From contig NZ_CAJYPS010000024.1 in NCBI RefSeq assembly GCF_913777145.1, positions 186,001-250,000 on the forward strand: 64,000 nt of DNA, in the 5' to 3' direction. This document shows positions 20,022-28,915 of this stretch, one piece after another (within the stretch, counting starts at the first letter, position 1; each line of letters begins with the position of its first letter). Position numbers and translations under genes: made by a program. Origin of the DNA: an uncultured Roseateles sp. Its GTDB lineage: Bacteria; Pseudomonadota; Gammaproteobacteria; Burkholderiales; Burkholderiaceae_C. Below the pieces are notes generated by a model. It was not told the DNA's origin. It made no database searches and saw only the letters and a list, made by a program, of their open reading frames with translations.

Positions 20022-20894
20022 TCAGGGCGCGCCCAGCGTCTGCACCACCAGCTGCACCAGCGCCTGCAACCGCGCGGTGGGGCGCAGATCCTCGTGGTAG
20101 CCCATCCACAGGTCGCGGCCGGGCGGCTCGGTAGGTGGCTGCAGGCGCTGCAGCCCGGGGTAGGCGGCCGCCAGGCGCTCGGGCAGCACGGCCGCACCGA
20201 GGCCGGCACTGCACATGCGCGCCTGCGCATCGCGGTTGTTGCTCGCGAACACCGTGTGGGCCTCGGGCAGCGTGGCGCGCAGCCATTGCGCATCGGGAAA
20301 GTCGCGGTAGGCGCCGTCCAGCGTGATGACCGCCAGCCCGGTGCCGCGCTCGGGCAGCGGCGCCGCCGCGGCGGGGCTGCCGGCCGCGGCGTACAGGCCA
20401 TAGTCCAGGCGCAGCAGGCGGCGCTGCACCACGCCGGGCTCGTCGAAGGGGCGGATGCGAAAGGCCAGGTCGGCCTCGCGCCGCGCCAGCGTCAGCAGGC
20501 GGGCATCGGTCAGCAGCTCCACCTGCACCAGCGGATGCTGGCGCGCGAACTGCGCGCACAGCGGGGTCAGCACATGCAGGCCGAACCAGTCGGACGAGGC
20601 CACCCGCAGCCGCCCCTGCAGCGCGCTGCTGCGCCCGGCCAGGCGGCGCTCGAAGGCCAGCGCCTCCTCCTCCATGCGCTCGGCATGCGCGAGCACCTGC
20701 TCGCCGTCCTCGCTCAGCGTGAAGCCGGCCGGCCCGCGGTGCACCAGCGGCCGCCCGACCGCCTGCTCCAGCGCGCGCAGGCGCCGGCCCATGGTGGGCT
20801 GGGACAGGCCCAGCTGCCGGCCCGCGCCGCCCAGCGAGCCGACGCGGGCGATGGCGAGAAAGATGCGCAGGTCGTCCCAGGCAATGCCATTCAT
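20022..20894 (-). CDS. LysR-family transcriptional regulator
   Basis: A 290-residue LysR protein with N-terminal helix-turn-helix (MNGIAWDDLRIFLAIARVGS, recognition helix around LGLSQPTMGRRLRALEQ) and effector domain. The frame is open upstream, but ATG 20894 fits the family start. It is divergent from the alcohol dehydrogenase gene at 20987, with 92 bases between them. An inverted repeat (CATTCA, four T, TGAATG) at 20888-20903 overlaps its start codon and might be an autoregulatory site. Confidence 0.9.
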   Translation of the reverse strand: MNGIAWDDLRIFLAIARVGSLGGAGRQLGLSQPTMGRRLRALEQAVGRPLVHRGPAGFTLSEDGEQVLAHAERMEEEALAFERRLAGRSSALQGRLRVASSDWFGLHVLTPLCAQFARQHPLVQVELLTDARLLTLARREADLAFRIRPFDEPGVVQRRLLRLDYGLYAAAGSPAAAAPLPERGTGLAVITLDGAYRDFPDAQWLRATLPEAHTVFASNNRDAQARMCSAGLGAAVLPERLAAAYPGLQRLQPPTEPPGRDLWMGYHEDLRPTARLQALVQLVVQTLGAP

Positions 20895-20986
20895 TTTTGA
20901 ATGCCGCGAATACTTTGATGTCAGTGTACGAACATAGGTGTTGAGGCGCACGATGACGTCACCGTGTTTTCCCTGAGGGGACTCTC

Positions 20987-22012
20987 ATGACTGCCATCAC
21001 TTCTGTGCCTGTTTCTCTGCCCGTGTCCATGCGTGCGCTGGTGCTGGACGCGCCCGGCCAGCCCTTCCGCGACACCCACCTGCCGCTGCCCGCGCTGCGC
21101 CCCGGCCATGTGCTGGTGCGGGTGCGCGCCAGCGGCGTGAACCCGCTGGACAGCAAGATCCGCCAGGGCCAGGCCGGCCACGCGCGCCAGCCGCTGCCGG
21201 CGGTGCTGGGCCTGGACATGGCGGGCGAGATCGCCGCGCTGGGTGAGGGCGTCAGCGGCTGGCAGGTCGGCGACCCGGTGTTCGCGATGAGCGGCGGCGT
21301 CGGCGGGCTGCAGGGCTCGCTGGCCGAGTACCAGCTGGTGGACGCGGCGCTGCTGGCGCGCAAACCGGCGGCGCTGTCCTTCCGCGAGGCGGCCGCGCTG
21401 CCGCTGGTGACCATCACCGCCTGGGAGGGTCTGCGTGACCGCGCCCGCCTCGCGGCCGGCCAGCGCGTGCTGGTGCACGGCGGCGCGGGCGGCATCGGCC
21501 ATGTGGCCATCCAGCTGGCACGCGCCCGGGGCGCCGAGGTGGCGGCCACCGGGTCGGCCGAGCAGGCCGACGTGATCGCCGCGCTGGGCGCCACGCCCAT
21601 CGACTACCGCGCCGAGCGCGTGGAGGACTATGTGCAGCGCCTGACCGGCGGCGCCGGCTTCGATGTGGTGCTGGACACGCTGGGCGGCGCGACGCTGGAC
21701 GCCTCCTTCACCGCGGTGCGGCGCTGGGGCGGCCATGTGGTGAGCGCGCTGGGCTGGGGCAGCCACAGCCTGGCGCCGCTGTCCTTCCGCGGCGGCAGCT
21801 ACTCGGGCATCTTCACGCTGATCCCGCTGCAGACCGGCGAGGGCCGGGCCCACCACGGCGAGATCCTGGCCGAGGCCGCCCGGCTGGCGGATTGCGGCCT
21901 GCTGCGCCCGCGGCTGGACACGCAGCGCTTCGACCTCGGCAGCGCGCTGGCGGCGCACGAGCGGGTGGAGCAGGGCCGGGCCGACGGCAAGGTCGTCGTG
22001 GACGTGGACTGA
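20987..22012 (+). CDS. MDR-family NADPH-dependent alcohol dehydrogenase/quinone oxidoreductase
   Basis: A 341-residue medium-chain dehydrogenase without the zinc-binding cysteines, so of the quinone oxidoreductase type. Features are a GroES-like N-terminal half (VRVRASGVNPLDSKIRQGQ), then a Rossmann fold with VHGGAGGIGHVAIQLARARG. A good ribosome site (GAGGGGAC) precedes ATG 20987. The divergent LysR gene probably regulates it. The substrate is unknown; such enzymes reduce quinones or activated double bonds. Confidence 0.88.
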   Translation: MTAITSVPVSLPVSMRALVLDAPGQPFRDTHLPLPALRPGHVLVRVRASGVNPLDSKIRQGQAGHARQPLPAVLGLDMAGEIAALGEGVSGWQVGDPVFAMSGGVGGLQGSLAEYQLVDAALLARKPAALSFREAAALPLVTITAWEGLRDRARLAAGQRVLVHGGAGGIGHVAIQLARARGAEVAATGSAEQADVIAALGATPIDYRAERVEDYVQRLTGGAGFDVVLDTLGGATLDASFTAVRRWGGHVVSALGWGSHSLAPLSFRGGSYSGIFTLIPLQTGEGRAHHGEILAEAARLADCGLLRPRLDTQRFDLGSALAAHERVEQGRADGKVVVDVD

Positions 22013-22018
22013 ACCCAC

Positions 22019-22065
22019 GAAAAAGGGCGCGTGCCCGGCCGGTGAACCGGCCCGGCACGCGCCCT
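22019..22065 (-). terminator. Strong hairpin terminator
   Basis: Bases 22024-22035 pair with 22054-22065 (12 perfect pairs) and an inner 7-base arm extends the stem. Five to six A at 22019-22024 become a T-run on the - strand. It lies 24 bases past the stop of the di-heme gene, and may also stop the + strand dehydrogenase transcript. Confidence 0.8.
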
Positions 22066-22088
22066 GGCGTGCAAGGGGCGAGCGCCCT

Positions 22089-25000
22089 TTACAGCGAGCC
22101 GAGGAAGGCCAGCAAGGCGTCGCGGTCCGCCTTGGACAGTGCCTCGAAGCGCTTGCGGCTGGCCGTGGCCTCACCGCCGTGCCACAGGATGGCCTCGGTC
22201 AGCGTGCGCGCGCGGCCGTCGTGCAGATAGCCCACCTTGGCGTCACCCGCGACCCGCTCGGTATAGCCGATGCCCCACAGCGGCGAGGTCCGCCACATGC
22301 TGCCGGTGGCCTGGCCTTCGACGAACTGGTCCGCCAGATCCGGGCCCATGTCGTGCAGCAGCAGGTCGGTGTAGGGCTTGATCTTCTGGTTGCGCAGTTC
22401 CGCGAACTCGGTGCCCGAGCCGGTCTTCATCTCCACCGTGTGGCAGGCCGAGCAGCGGTTGGCCTGGAAGACCTTGGCGCCCACCGCCACCTGGGCGGGA
22501 TTGACGTCCAGGTAGGGCAGCGGCGCGACACCCTTGGGGAAGCCGCTGGACACGCTGCGCTGGGCCGGCACCGCGAGCAGCGCCACATAGCGGGAGATCA
22601 GCGTCAGCTCGTCTTCCGACAGGCCCTTCTCCACCTTGCCTGGCGTGCACTTGCCGCTGAGGCAGTCACGGTTGGGGTAGACCGGGCTGGTCACCGACAT
22701 GTCCAGCAGCGCCGCGTTCGCGGCCTGGTGGCGCAGGCTGACCTTGGAGGCCTTCCAGCCGTAGCGGCCCAGGCGCACCGCGCCGGTCTCGGGGTCGTAG
22801 GCGAAGTTGGCCACGCCCTTCACGCCGTCCTCGTCCGGCGTGCTGCGCACGCGGGCCAGGATGTCGGCGTCCGGCACCGCTTCCAGCAGGCCCATGCCAA
22901 TCATGGGCTGGGCGCTGCGCAGCGAGTAGGCCGCGGGTGTCGGGCCGTCGAACGCGACCTTGGGCCGGCTCAGCGTGACCACGGTGCCGTCGGCCAGCGT
23001 CACGTTGCGGGTGTCGAAACCCGCCACGCGCACGCTGGTGCCCCAGTCCTGCGGGGCCCCGCTGGCGGAACGCGCATTCATCTGCGCGGCCACGCCATAG
23101 GTCGGGTGCGGCACCTGCTTGCCATTGGCATCCAGCGCCGCGGTGCGCACGGCCATGGTGTCCAGGCGCTGGTTGATCGCCGCGGGCGCCAGGCTGCGGC
23201 CGTTGCCGATGTGGCAGGCGAAGCAGTTGGTCTGGTTGAAATGCTGACCCTGCAGGCCCACGGCCGCCTCGTTGCGGTCGTTGCCCGGCTCGTTGTGCTC
23301 ACCGGTCCACATATTGGTGTGTATCCAGCGGCGACCCTCGACGAAGCGCTGCATGTTCTGCATGCCGATCTGCAGGGTCGGCTGCTGGAAGATGTAGGCC
23401 GAGTTGTCCGCGTAGTCGTACGACACCGAACCGATGCCGCCCTGCAGCGTGTCCTCCGGCAGCGGCATGTTCATCAGGCGCGGCTGCACGCCGTACCAGG
23501 GCCGCAGACCGGTACCCACCACGTAGGTGACCTCGTTGGTGTAGTAGCGGAAGTTGCCGTTGTCGCCGATGGCATCCATCGCCGCGCGGGTGGAGAAGAA
23601 GGAGCCGGTGAACTCGATCGCATCGCCCACCTTCAGCGCGCGCGAGGCCACGGTGCTGCCGTTGGGCACCAGCACGCCGTTGGCGTTGGGCGACAGCGCG
23701 TTGTAGGCCGGCACGTTGTCCAGCACCACCGAGCAGCCGTCGTTGGCGCCGCGCACGCCGGCATAGCCTGCACCCGGGGTCAGCAGCGCGTTCTGCGGCG
23801 GCTTGGGAATGACCGGGCAGGCCGCGATGTCGTTGAAACCCGCGGTGTAGGTCTTGGAGTCCAGCAGATTGCCCGGCGACATCCAGCCATAGCCGGTGAC
23901 GCCCGGATCATCGAAGCGGCGGAAGAAGGAGTGGCCGCCGCCCTTCTGCGCCTGCAGGTAGTACTGGTTGACCACGATGGTGGGCTTGGTGACGCCCGCC
24001 ACACGGCTGTTGTCGATGAACTCCACGCCCCAGGTGCGGTTCTTGAAGTAGTTGGGCACGAAGCTCAGGTAGTTGCCCGGGCCCTTGTCCTGCGGACGGC
24101 CGTTGGCATCCACCGTCTCGTTGGGGCCGAAACCGATCTCGTTCCAGTCCTCGCCGCGCTCGCGGCCGTGACGGCCGCGGCCCACCATGCCGAAGCGGGT
24201 CACGATGGTGCCGTCCGGCAGCGTGAACTGCACCGTCTCCAGCGGTGTCTGGTTGGCCGGCGGCGACACCAGGTTGGCGCCGCTGGGCGGGAAGGGCAGC
24301 GCGGTGGTCGTCAGCGTGGGCAGCGAGTTGTCGCTGCCCGGCGCCTTGAACTCGACCTCGAACAGCGAGTAGCCGTAGTTGGTGGCACGCGCCACGCCCT
24401 GCACGCGCAGATAGCGGGCATTGGCGCCGAGGTTGTAGAACTCCTCGGTGCCGCCCTTGCCATTGGCCACATAGCGCAGCTGGGTCCAGGTCTGGCCGTC
24501 ATCCGAGGCCAGCAGCTTGTATTCCTTGCCGTAGGCGTTTTCCCAGACCAGCTTCATGTAGCCGACCGCGGTCTTGGCGCCGAAGTCGAACTGGATCCAG
24601 GCCCCGTCCTCGAAGGCGCTGGCCCAGCGGGTGCCGGGGTTGCCGTCAATCGCCTGGGCGGCCGAGTTGCCGGGGTTCTCCAGCTTGGAGGACGTGGCGG
24701 CCACCGGCTTGATCGCCGCGCCCGGCTGCGTGGGCGCCGGCGTGCCCGGATCGGGCTGCGGCTCCGGCGTCGGATCGGTGCTGGGCGGCGTGCCCGAGAA
24801 GGCCTGGATCTCGAAGATGGAGTAGCCGTACTGGGTCGAGCGCTTCACGCCCTGCATGCGCAGGTAGCGGCCCTGGCCGTTCAGGTCGGTGAGCTCTTCC
24901 GAGCCGCCCGCGCTGTTGCTGACCGTCTTCAGCGTGGTCCAGGTGACGCCGTCGTCCGACACCTGCAGCAGGTACTGCGTCGCGTGCGCGTTCTCCCATT

Positions 25001-25346
25001 CGATGTGCACGCGGCTGATGGCGACCGACTTGCCGTAGTCCAGCGTCAGGAACTGGTTGTCGTCGAAGGCGCTGCTCCAGCGCGTGCCCATGTTGTGGTC
25101 TATGGCCGCCGCGGCCGACAGGTCGCCGCGCTCGGCGCCGCTGGCGGTCGCGTTCACCGGCGTCAGCGCGATCTCCGTGCCCTCGCCGGCGGTGGTCGCC
25201 AGCGCCTTGGACATGCTCATGCCCGCAGCCGCCGGGGCGGCCGAGGTCGTGGCGGTGTCGCTGCCGCCACCGCAGCCCGCCAGCAGCAGGGCCAGCGCGC
25301 AGGGTAGGCCCAGCGTCGAATAGTGATGTCGTACTCGGCGTTTCAT
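22089..25346 (-). CDS. Secreted di-heme oxidoreductase lipoprotein with two F5/8-type (discoidin-like) domains
   Basis: A 1085-residue protein, about twice the usual size of di-heme oxidoredictase (DUF1111-type) proteins. It starts with a lipoprotein signal (LGLPCALALLLAGCGGGSD). Two tandem F5/8 type C-like domains follow at residues ~45-180 and ~205-330; they share the phrases TRWSSAF/TRWASAF, YLLQVSDDG/YKLLASDDG and YSIFEIQAF/YSLFEVEF. A Pro-rich linker joins them. The large C-terminal part carries two heme-c motifs, CFACH near residue 708 and CSACH near 964. A ribosome site GGGAG supports ATG 25346. The protein is probably periplasmic or surface-exposed, with the F5/8 domains binding sugar polymers and the hemes doing redox chemistry (inference). 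Confidence 0.87.
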   Translation of the reverse strand: MKRRVRHHYSTLGLPCALALLLAGCGGGSDTATTSAAPAAAGMSMSKALATTAGEGTEIALTPVNATASGAERGDLSAAAAIDHNMGTRWSSAFDDNQFLTLDYGKSVAISRVHIEWENAHATQYLLQVSDDGVTWTTLKTVSNSAGGSEELTDLNGQGRYLRMQGVKRSTQYGYSIFEIQAFSGTPPSTDPTPEPQPDPGTPAPTQPGAAIKPVAATSSKLENPGNSAAQAIDGNPGTRWASAFEDGAWIQFDFGAKTAVGYMKLVWENAYGKEYKLLASDDGQTWTQLRYVANGKGGTEEFYNLGANARYLRVQGVARATNYGYSLFEVEFKAPGSDNSLPTLTTTALPFPPSGANLVSPPANQTPLETVQFTLPDGTIVTRFGMVGRGRHGRERGEDWNEIGFGPNETVDANGRPQDKGPGNYLSFVPNYFKNRTWGVEFIDNSRVAGVTKPTIVVNQYYLQAQKGGGHSFFRRFDDPGVTGYGWMSPGNLLDSKTYTAGFNDIAACPVIPKPPQNALLTPGAGYAGVRGANDGCSVVLDNVPAYNALSPNANGVLVPNGSTVASRALKVGDAIEFTGSFFSTRAAMDAIGDNGNFRYYTNEVTYVVGTGLRPWYGVQPRLMNMPLPEDTLQGGIGSVSYDYADNSAYIFQQPTLQIGMQNMQRFVEGRRWIHTNMWTGEHNEPGNDRNEAAVGLQGQHFNQTNCFACHIGNGRSLAPAAINQRLDTMAVRTAALDANGKQVPHPTYGVAAQMNARSASGAPQDWGTSVRVAGFDTRNVTLADGTVVTLSRPKVAFDGPTPAAYSLRSAQPMIGMGLLEAVPDADILARVRSTPDEDGVKGVANFAYDPETGAVRLGRYGWKASKVSLRHQAANAALLDMSVTSPVYPNRDCLSGKCTPGKVEKGLSEDELTLISRYVALLAVPAQRSVSSGFPKGVAPLPYLDVNPAQVAVGAKVFQANRCSACHTVEMKTGSGTEFAELRNQKIKPYTDLLLHDMGPDLADQFVEGQATGSMWRTSPLWGIGYTERVAGDAKVGYLHDGRARTLTEAILWHGGEATASRKRFEALSKADRDALLAFLGSL

Positions 25347-25547
25347 CGTTGCTCCCAAGGTCGTGGGGGATGACCCCCTAAGATGTTTTTCACGCGCGCT
25401 GCCCGATCTGGACCTCGGCATGGCACCGGCCCCGAAACCAGGGCCGGCGCGGTGGTGCAGGCGCGCGGCGCGGATGCTGGCGCCTCCCGTCCCCCGGCGG
25501 GCAAACCAATTCGCCCGCCCCAGATCAGACCAATCCCCTCCATTCCG

Positions 25548-27029
25548 ATGCGACGCGCCACCGAAGTCCTGCTCGCGCTCGACGAGCGCCCCGAGGGCAA
25601 CAACCGGCAACAATGGCTTTACAAGGCGCTCTGCGACGCCATGCGGGACGGCCGCCTGCCGGCCGGCAGCCGCCTGCCCACCACCCGCAGCCTGGCCAGA
25701 GACCACGGCCTGTCGCGCTCGACCGTCACGTTAGTCTTTGAGCGACTTATTGCAGACGGTTACATCTCTTCCCACGTGGGGCGCGGCAGTTTTGTCGAGG
25801 CCCGGGGGCCGGCGGCCAGTCCCGTCGCGCCCCCGGTGACCACGGCGCTGCCGCCGGCCCCGCCGCTGCTGTCCCACCGTGGGCGTGCGCTCGCGGCGCG
25901 CGGCACGGGCGTACCCGATCCCTGGGTGCGCACCTTCCAGCCCGACTGCGGTGACCCCGGCCTCTTCCCCATGGAAACCTGGGCCCGGCTGGCCGGCCGG
26001 CGCCAGCACTGGCAGGGGCCGCACTGGCTGTACCGCCAGCACGCCCAGGGCCTGCGGCCGCTGCGCGAGGCGCTGGCCGAGCACCTGGGCGTCACCCGTG
26101 GCCTGCGCTGCACGGCCGACCAGCTGCTGATCGTGCCCAGCGTGCGCCAGGGGCTGGATCTGCTGGCCCGGCTGCTGCTGGACCCGGGCGACGCGGTCTG
26201 GGTGGAAGACCCCAGCCCCGCCGAACACCACGGACTGTTCGAGGCCGCCAGCGCGCGGCTGATCCCGGTGCCGGTGGATCACGACGGCCTGGACGTGGCC
26301 GCCGGCGCGCGCCTCGCGCCCTACGCGCGCCTGGCCCAGCTCAGCGGCGCGGTGCAGCGCCCGCTGGGGGTGACGCTCACGCCGGCCCGCCGGCGCGCGT
26401 TGCTGGACTGGGCCGCCGCCGCCCAGGCCTATGTGATCGAGGAGGAGCACGAGGCGGACTTCGTGCTGACCGGCGCGCCCGTACCCAGCCTGCGCCAGAG
26501 CGAAGGCGGCGAGGCGCGCGTGATCCAGGTGGGCTGCCTCACGCACAGCCTGTTCCAGGGACTGGGTCTGGCCTATGTGCTGCTGCCCGACGCACTGGTG
26601 GAGCCGGCCTGCGCCGCGCTGGCGATGACCGGCCAGCAGCCCTCGGCGCTGGAGCAGCGCCTGCTGCTGGACTTCATGGACCAGGGCGAGCTGGCCCGCC
26701 ACCTGCGCAGCCTGCGCGAGCGCTATGCGGCGCGCGCCGCGGCGCTGCAATCCGCGCTGGACCGGCACTTCGGCCGCTGGCTGCACTTCGCGCCGGTGCG
26801 CCAGGGCCTGAGCCTGACCGTGAGGCTGCCCGACGAGGTGGACGCCGAGCGCATCGCCCGGCGTGCCGCGGCGGTGGGCGTCACGCTGGCGCCGCTGTCG
26901 GCCTATCGGCTGCGCCACCCGGTGCCTCAGGGCCTGCGCCTGGGTTTTGCGGCCTTTCCGGAGAACAGCCTGAAAGCCGGTGTGGAGAAGTTGGCCGGCG
27001 TGCTGCTGGGAGCCAGGGGCCCGGGCTAA
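25548..27029 (+). CDS. MocR-type GntR regulator with degenerate aminotransferase domain
   Basis: A 493-residue fusion of a GntR winged helix-turn-helix (residues ~15-80, LPAGSRLPTTRSLARDHGLS) to a fold-type I aminotransferase domain. Starting at ATG 25548 gives the family's usual opening. The PLP site is altered: where family members read IEDDYD the sequence reads IEEEHE (298-302), and where they read TFSKTLFP it reads CLTHSLFQ, so the Schiff-base lysine is replaced by His333. The TPSHQ-like segment is also lost (LSGAVQRP). The DNA-binding half looks intact. The protein therefore probably does not bind PLP as an internal aldimine. A GAF-domain gene follows 67 bases later and could be cotranscribed. 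Confidence 0.9.
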   Translation: MRRATEVLLALDERPEGNNRQQWLYKALCDAMRDGRLPAGSRLPTTRSLARDHGLSRSTVTLVFERLIADGYISSHVGRGSFVEARGPAASPVAPPVTTALPPAPPLLSHRGRALAARGTGVPDPWVRTFQPDCGDPGLFPMETWARLAGRRQHWQGPHWLYRQHAQGLRPLREALAEHLGVTRGLRCTADQLLIVPSVRQGLDLLARLLLDPGDAVWVEDPSPAEHHGLFEAASARLIPVPVDHDGLDVAAGARLAPYARLAQLSGAVQRPLGVTLTPARRRALLDWAAAAQAYVIEEEHEADFVLTGAPVPSLRQSEGGEARVIQVGCLTHSLFQGLGLAYVLLPDALVEPACAALAMTGQQPSALEQRLLLDFMDQGELARHLRSLRERYAARAAALQSALDRHFGRWLHFAPVRQGLSLTVRLPDEVDAERIARRAAAVGVTLAPLSAYRLRHPVPQGLRLGFAAFPENSLKAGVEKLAGVLLGARGPG

Positions 27030-27096
27030 GCTCTTGCCCCCGCCTTTGCCCACCCCACCCGCACCGGCCGCCCGGCCCGCCGAGATTGGACCCCTG

Positions 27097-27792
27097 ATGT
27101 TGTTGGACACCTACTGGGAGCGCGGCGGCCTGGCCGCCAGCCTGCCCGCCTCGCTGAACACCGCCGAATTCGCCGCCGCCATCCAGGCCCACCGCGACGC
27201 GCTGCGTGCGCTCACGCCCGACCCGGCCGCCGTGCAGTGGCAGTACCGCGTGCCCGAGCTGGGCGAGGGCGGGTCCTGCTCGCTGTTCGGCCAGCTGGCG
27301 GCCGCCCCCTACGACCTGGCCGCCGCGCTGGGCGGCGCCACGCCGGCCAACCAGCAGCTGCTGGCCGGCGTGACCGCGCTGGTCGCCTACTACCGCGCCC
27401 ACAGCGCCAGCCACTGGTTCGGCGTCTACCAGGCCCGCACGCTGGCCGACGGCAGCCGCGCGCTGGTCAAGCTGGCCTACTTCGGCGCCGAGAGCCGCGC
27501 CGAGTTCCCGCTGACACCGGAGTTCGCGCAGATCAGCAACAACAGCGCGGTAGGCCTCTCGGGCCGCGGCCGCGTGATCAACGACGTGGCCCGCTACGTG
27601 GCCGACGGCGGCGAGTACTACACCTGCGACCCCAAGGTCCAGGCCGAGGCCTGCCTGCCGCTGTTCGGCAGCGCGGGTCAGGTTGTCGGCATCATCGACT
27701 CCGAGGCCTTCGCGCAGGGCTTCTTCAGCGGCCCCGAGCTGGCGCTGCTGCTGGCCGTGGCCACCGAGTTGTCGGACGGCCGGCTGGGCTGA
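27097..27792 (+). CDS. GAF-domain protein
   Basis: A 231-residue soluble protein whose second half (residues ~85-225) resembles GAF domains of the free methionine-R-sulfoxide reductase group: YYRAHSASHWFGVYQ, then VGLSGRGRVINDV, and CDPKVQAEACLPLFG with VGIIDSEAF. Cys177 sits where that group has its catalytic cysteine, but the two resolving cysteines are not in their usual places, so reductase activity is uncertain; it could be a ligand sensor. ATG 27097 is used because the upstream frame overlaps the end of the MocR gene. It follows the MocR gene in the same direction. Confidence 0.8.
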   Translation: MLLDTYWERGGLAASLPASLNTAEFAAAIQAHRDALRALTPDPAAVQWQYRVPELGEGGSCSLFGQLAAAPYDLAAALGGATPANQQLLAGVTALVAYYRAHSASHWFGVYQARTLADGSRALVKLAYFGAESRAEFPLTPEFAQISNNSAVGLSGRGRVINDVARYVADGGEYYTCDPKVQAEACLPLFGSAGQVVGIIDSEAFAQGFFSGPELALLLAVATELSDGRLG

Positions 27793-27811
27793 GCGCTGGC
27801 CGGCCCCGGCG

Positions 27812-28399
27812 TCAGCGCGCGGGGTGCCTGGGGCTCCACAGCCGGGCCCGGGTGGTCTTCTCGTAGCCCTTGCCGGCCGGGTAGCCCACCAGCTCCATCT
27901 CCGCGCCCCAGGGCGACAGGAAGTGCACCCAGGTCTCGCCGGCGGTGTCGCCGGACGGCATGGTGATGGGCTCGCCCAGCACCCGCAGGCCCTGGGATTT
28001 GAGGGCCGCGATGCCCGCCTGCACATCGTCCGTGTAGAACGCGATGTGCGAGGCCCCCAGGTCCTCCGCGCTGGGCACCTGGGTGCTGCCGGTCGAGTTC
28101 CGGTACTCGAACAGCTCCAGGTTGGCGCCGTGTCCGCAGCGCAGCATCGCGATGGACACGCTGTCGGCCCGCGCGGCCACCGCGTGGCTGCGGTCCGGGC
28201 TCAGCGAGCCCTCCAGCTTGAACGGGCCGATGTGGGTGAGGGCCACGCAGCCGAAGGTGCGGGCCAGGAAGGCCTCGGCCTGGGCCAGGTCGGGCACGTT
28301 CAGGCCCACATGGTCGACCCCGGCGGTGCGTATCGCCGGCCCCTGGGCCGACGCTCCCAGACTGGCCAGGGCCAGCAGCAGGGCGGTCAAGAGTTTCAT
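27812..28399 (-). CDS. Secreted VOC-family (glyoxalase-like) protein
   Basis: A 195-residue protein with a signal peptide (MKLLTALLLALASLGASAQG) followed by one VOC fold: GVDHVGLNVPDLAQAEAFLA and later IAFYTDDVQAGIAALKSQG. VOC proteins bind metal ions and act on small molecules, but the reaction cannot be predicted here. Export to the periplasm is unusual for the family. It lies 18 bases after the NTF2-like gene and probably shares its transcript. Confidence 0.83.
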   Translation of the reverse strand: MKLLTALLLALASLGASAQGPAIRTAGVDHVGLNVPDLAQAEAFLARTFGCVALTHIGPFKLEGSLSPDRSHAVAARADSVSIAMLRCGHGANLELFEYRNSTGSTQVPSAEDLGASHIAFYTDDVQAGIAALKSQGLRVLGEPITMPSGDTAGETWVHFLSPWGAEMELVGYPAGKGYEKTTRARLWSPRHPAR

Positions 28400-28417
28400 G
28401 CGACGGGTCTCTCCGGC

Positions 28418-28864
28418 TCAGGGCTGGTCGATGAACACATAGGCGCTGGACAGCCGGCCGCTGCTGACCGTGAAGATGTCTTCGCCGCGGATCAGCCGGG
28501 GTTGGTCCTTGGGGCCGTAGCCCCAGGTCACCCGGCCCAGGCCGTGGTTCCAGCTGATGGGCTCGGGCGTGAACACGAAGCCGGCGTGCTCACCCTGCAC
28601 GCGGTCGATCAGCGCGTTGACGGCCTGGTAGTCGGCGGCCTTGCCGGCGTAGTCGGCCACGAAGAAGTCCGGCGTGTAGACCGACGCGAACTTCGCGAAG
28701 CGTGCGGCCGGGTCCGGGTCGTTCCAGATGCTGAAGTGCAGGTCGATGAGGCGCTGGGCGATCTCGACCTCGTGAGCTGGGGTGGTCATGGGAGTTTCCT
28801 TGGCATGCGCCGCCACGAGCCCGCCGATCAGGCCAGCCGCGATGACGAGGGTGCGTCTTTGCAT
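28418..28864 (-). CDS. NTF2/SnoaL-like protein with signal peptide
   Basis: A 148-residue protein. The N-terminus (MQRRTLVIAAGLIGGLVAAHA) is a probable signal peptide, and the rest is one SnoaL/NTF2-like alpha+beta cone (RLIDLHFSIWNDPDPAARFAKF, ending SAYVFIDQP). A start at Met26 (MTTPAHEVEIAQ) would make a cytoplasmic form. The function is unknown. It is cotranscribed with the VOC gene downstream, and the SDR gene lies 51 bases upstream on the same strand. Confidence 0.78.
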   Translation of the reverse strand: MQRRTLVIAAGLIGGLVAAHAKETPMTTPAHEVEIAQRLIDLHFSIWNDPDPAARFAKFASVYTPDFFVADYAGKAADYQAVNALIDRVQGEHAGFVFTPEPISWNHGLGRVTWGYGPKDQPRLIRGEDIFTVSSGRLSSAYVFIDQP

Positions 28865-28915
28865 GAGGTGGGCTTGGGGGAAGGGCCCGGCAGGTCGCGC
28901 CGGGCCCGGAGGCCG

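Noticed and set aside
22179..25307. A 1042-codon open frame on the + strand opposite the di-heme oxidoreductase gene
   Set aside because: It is antisense to a gene with clear domains and heme motifs; its His/Gly/Val-rich translation has no motifs. High GC makes such antisense frames common.
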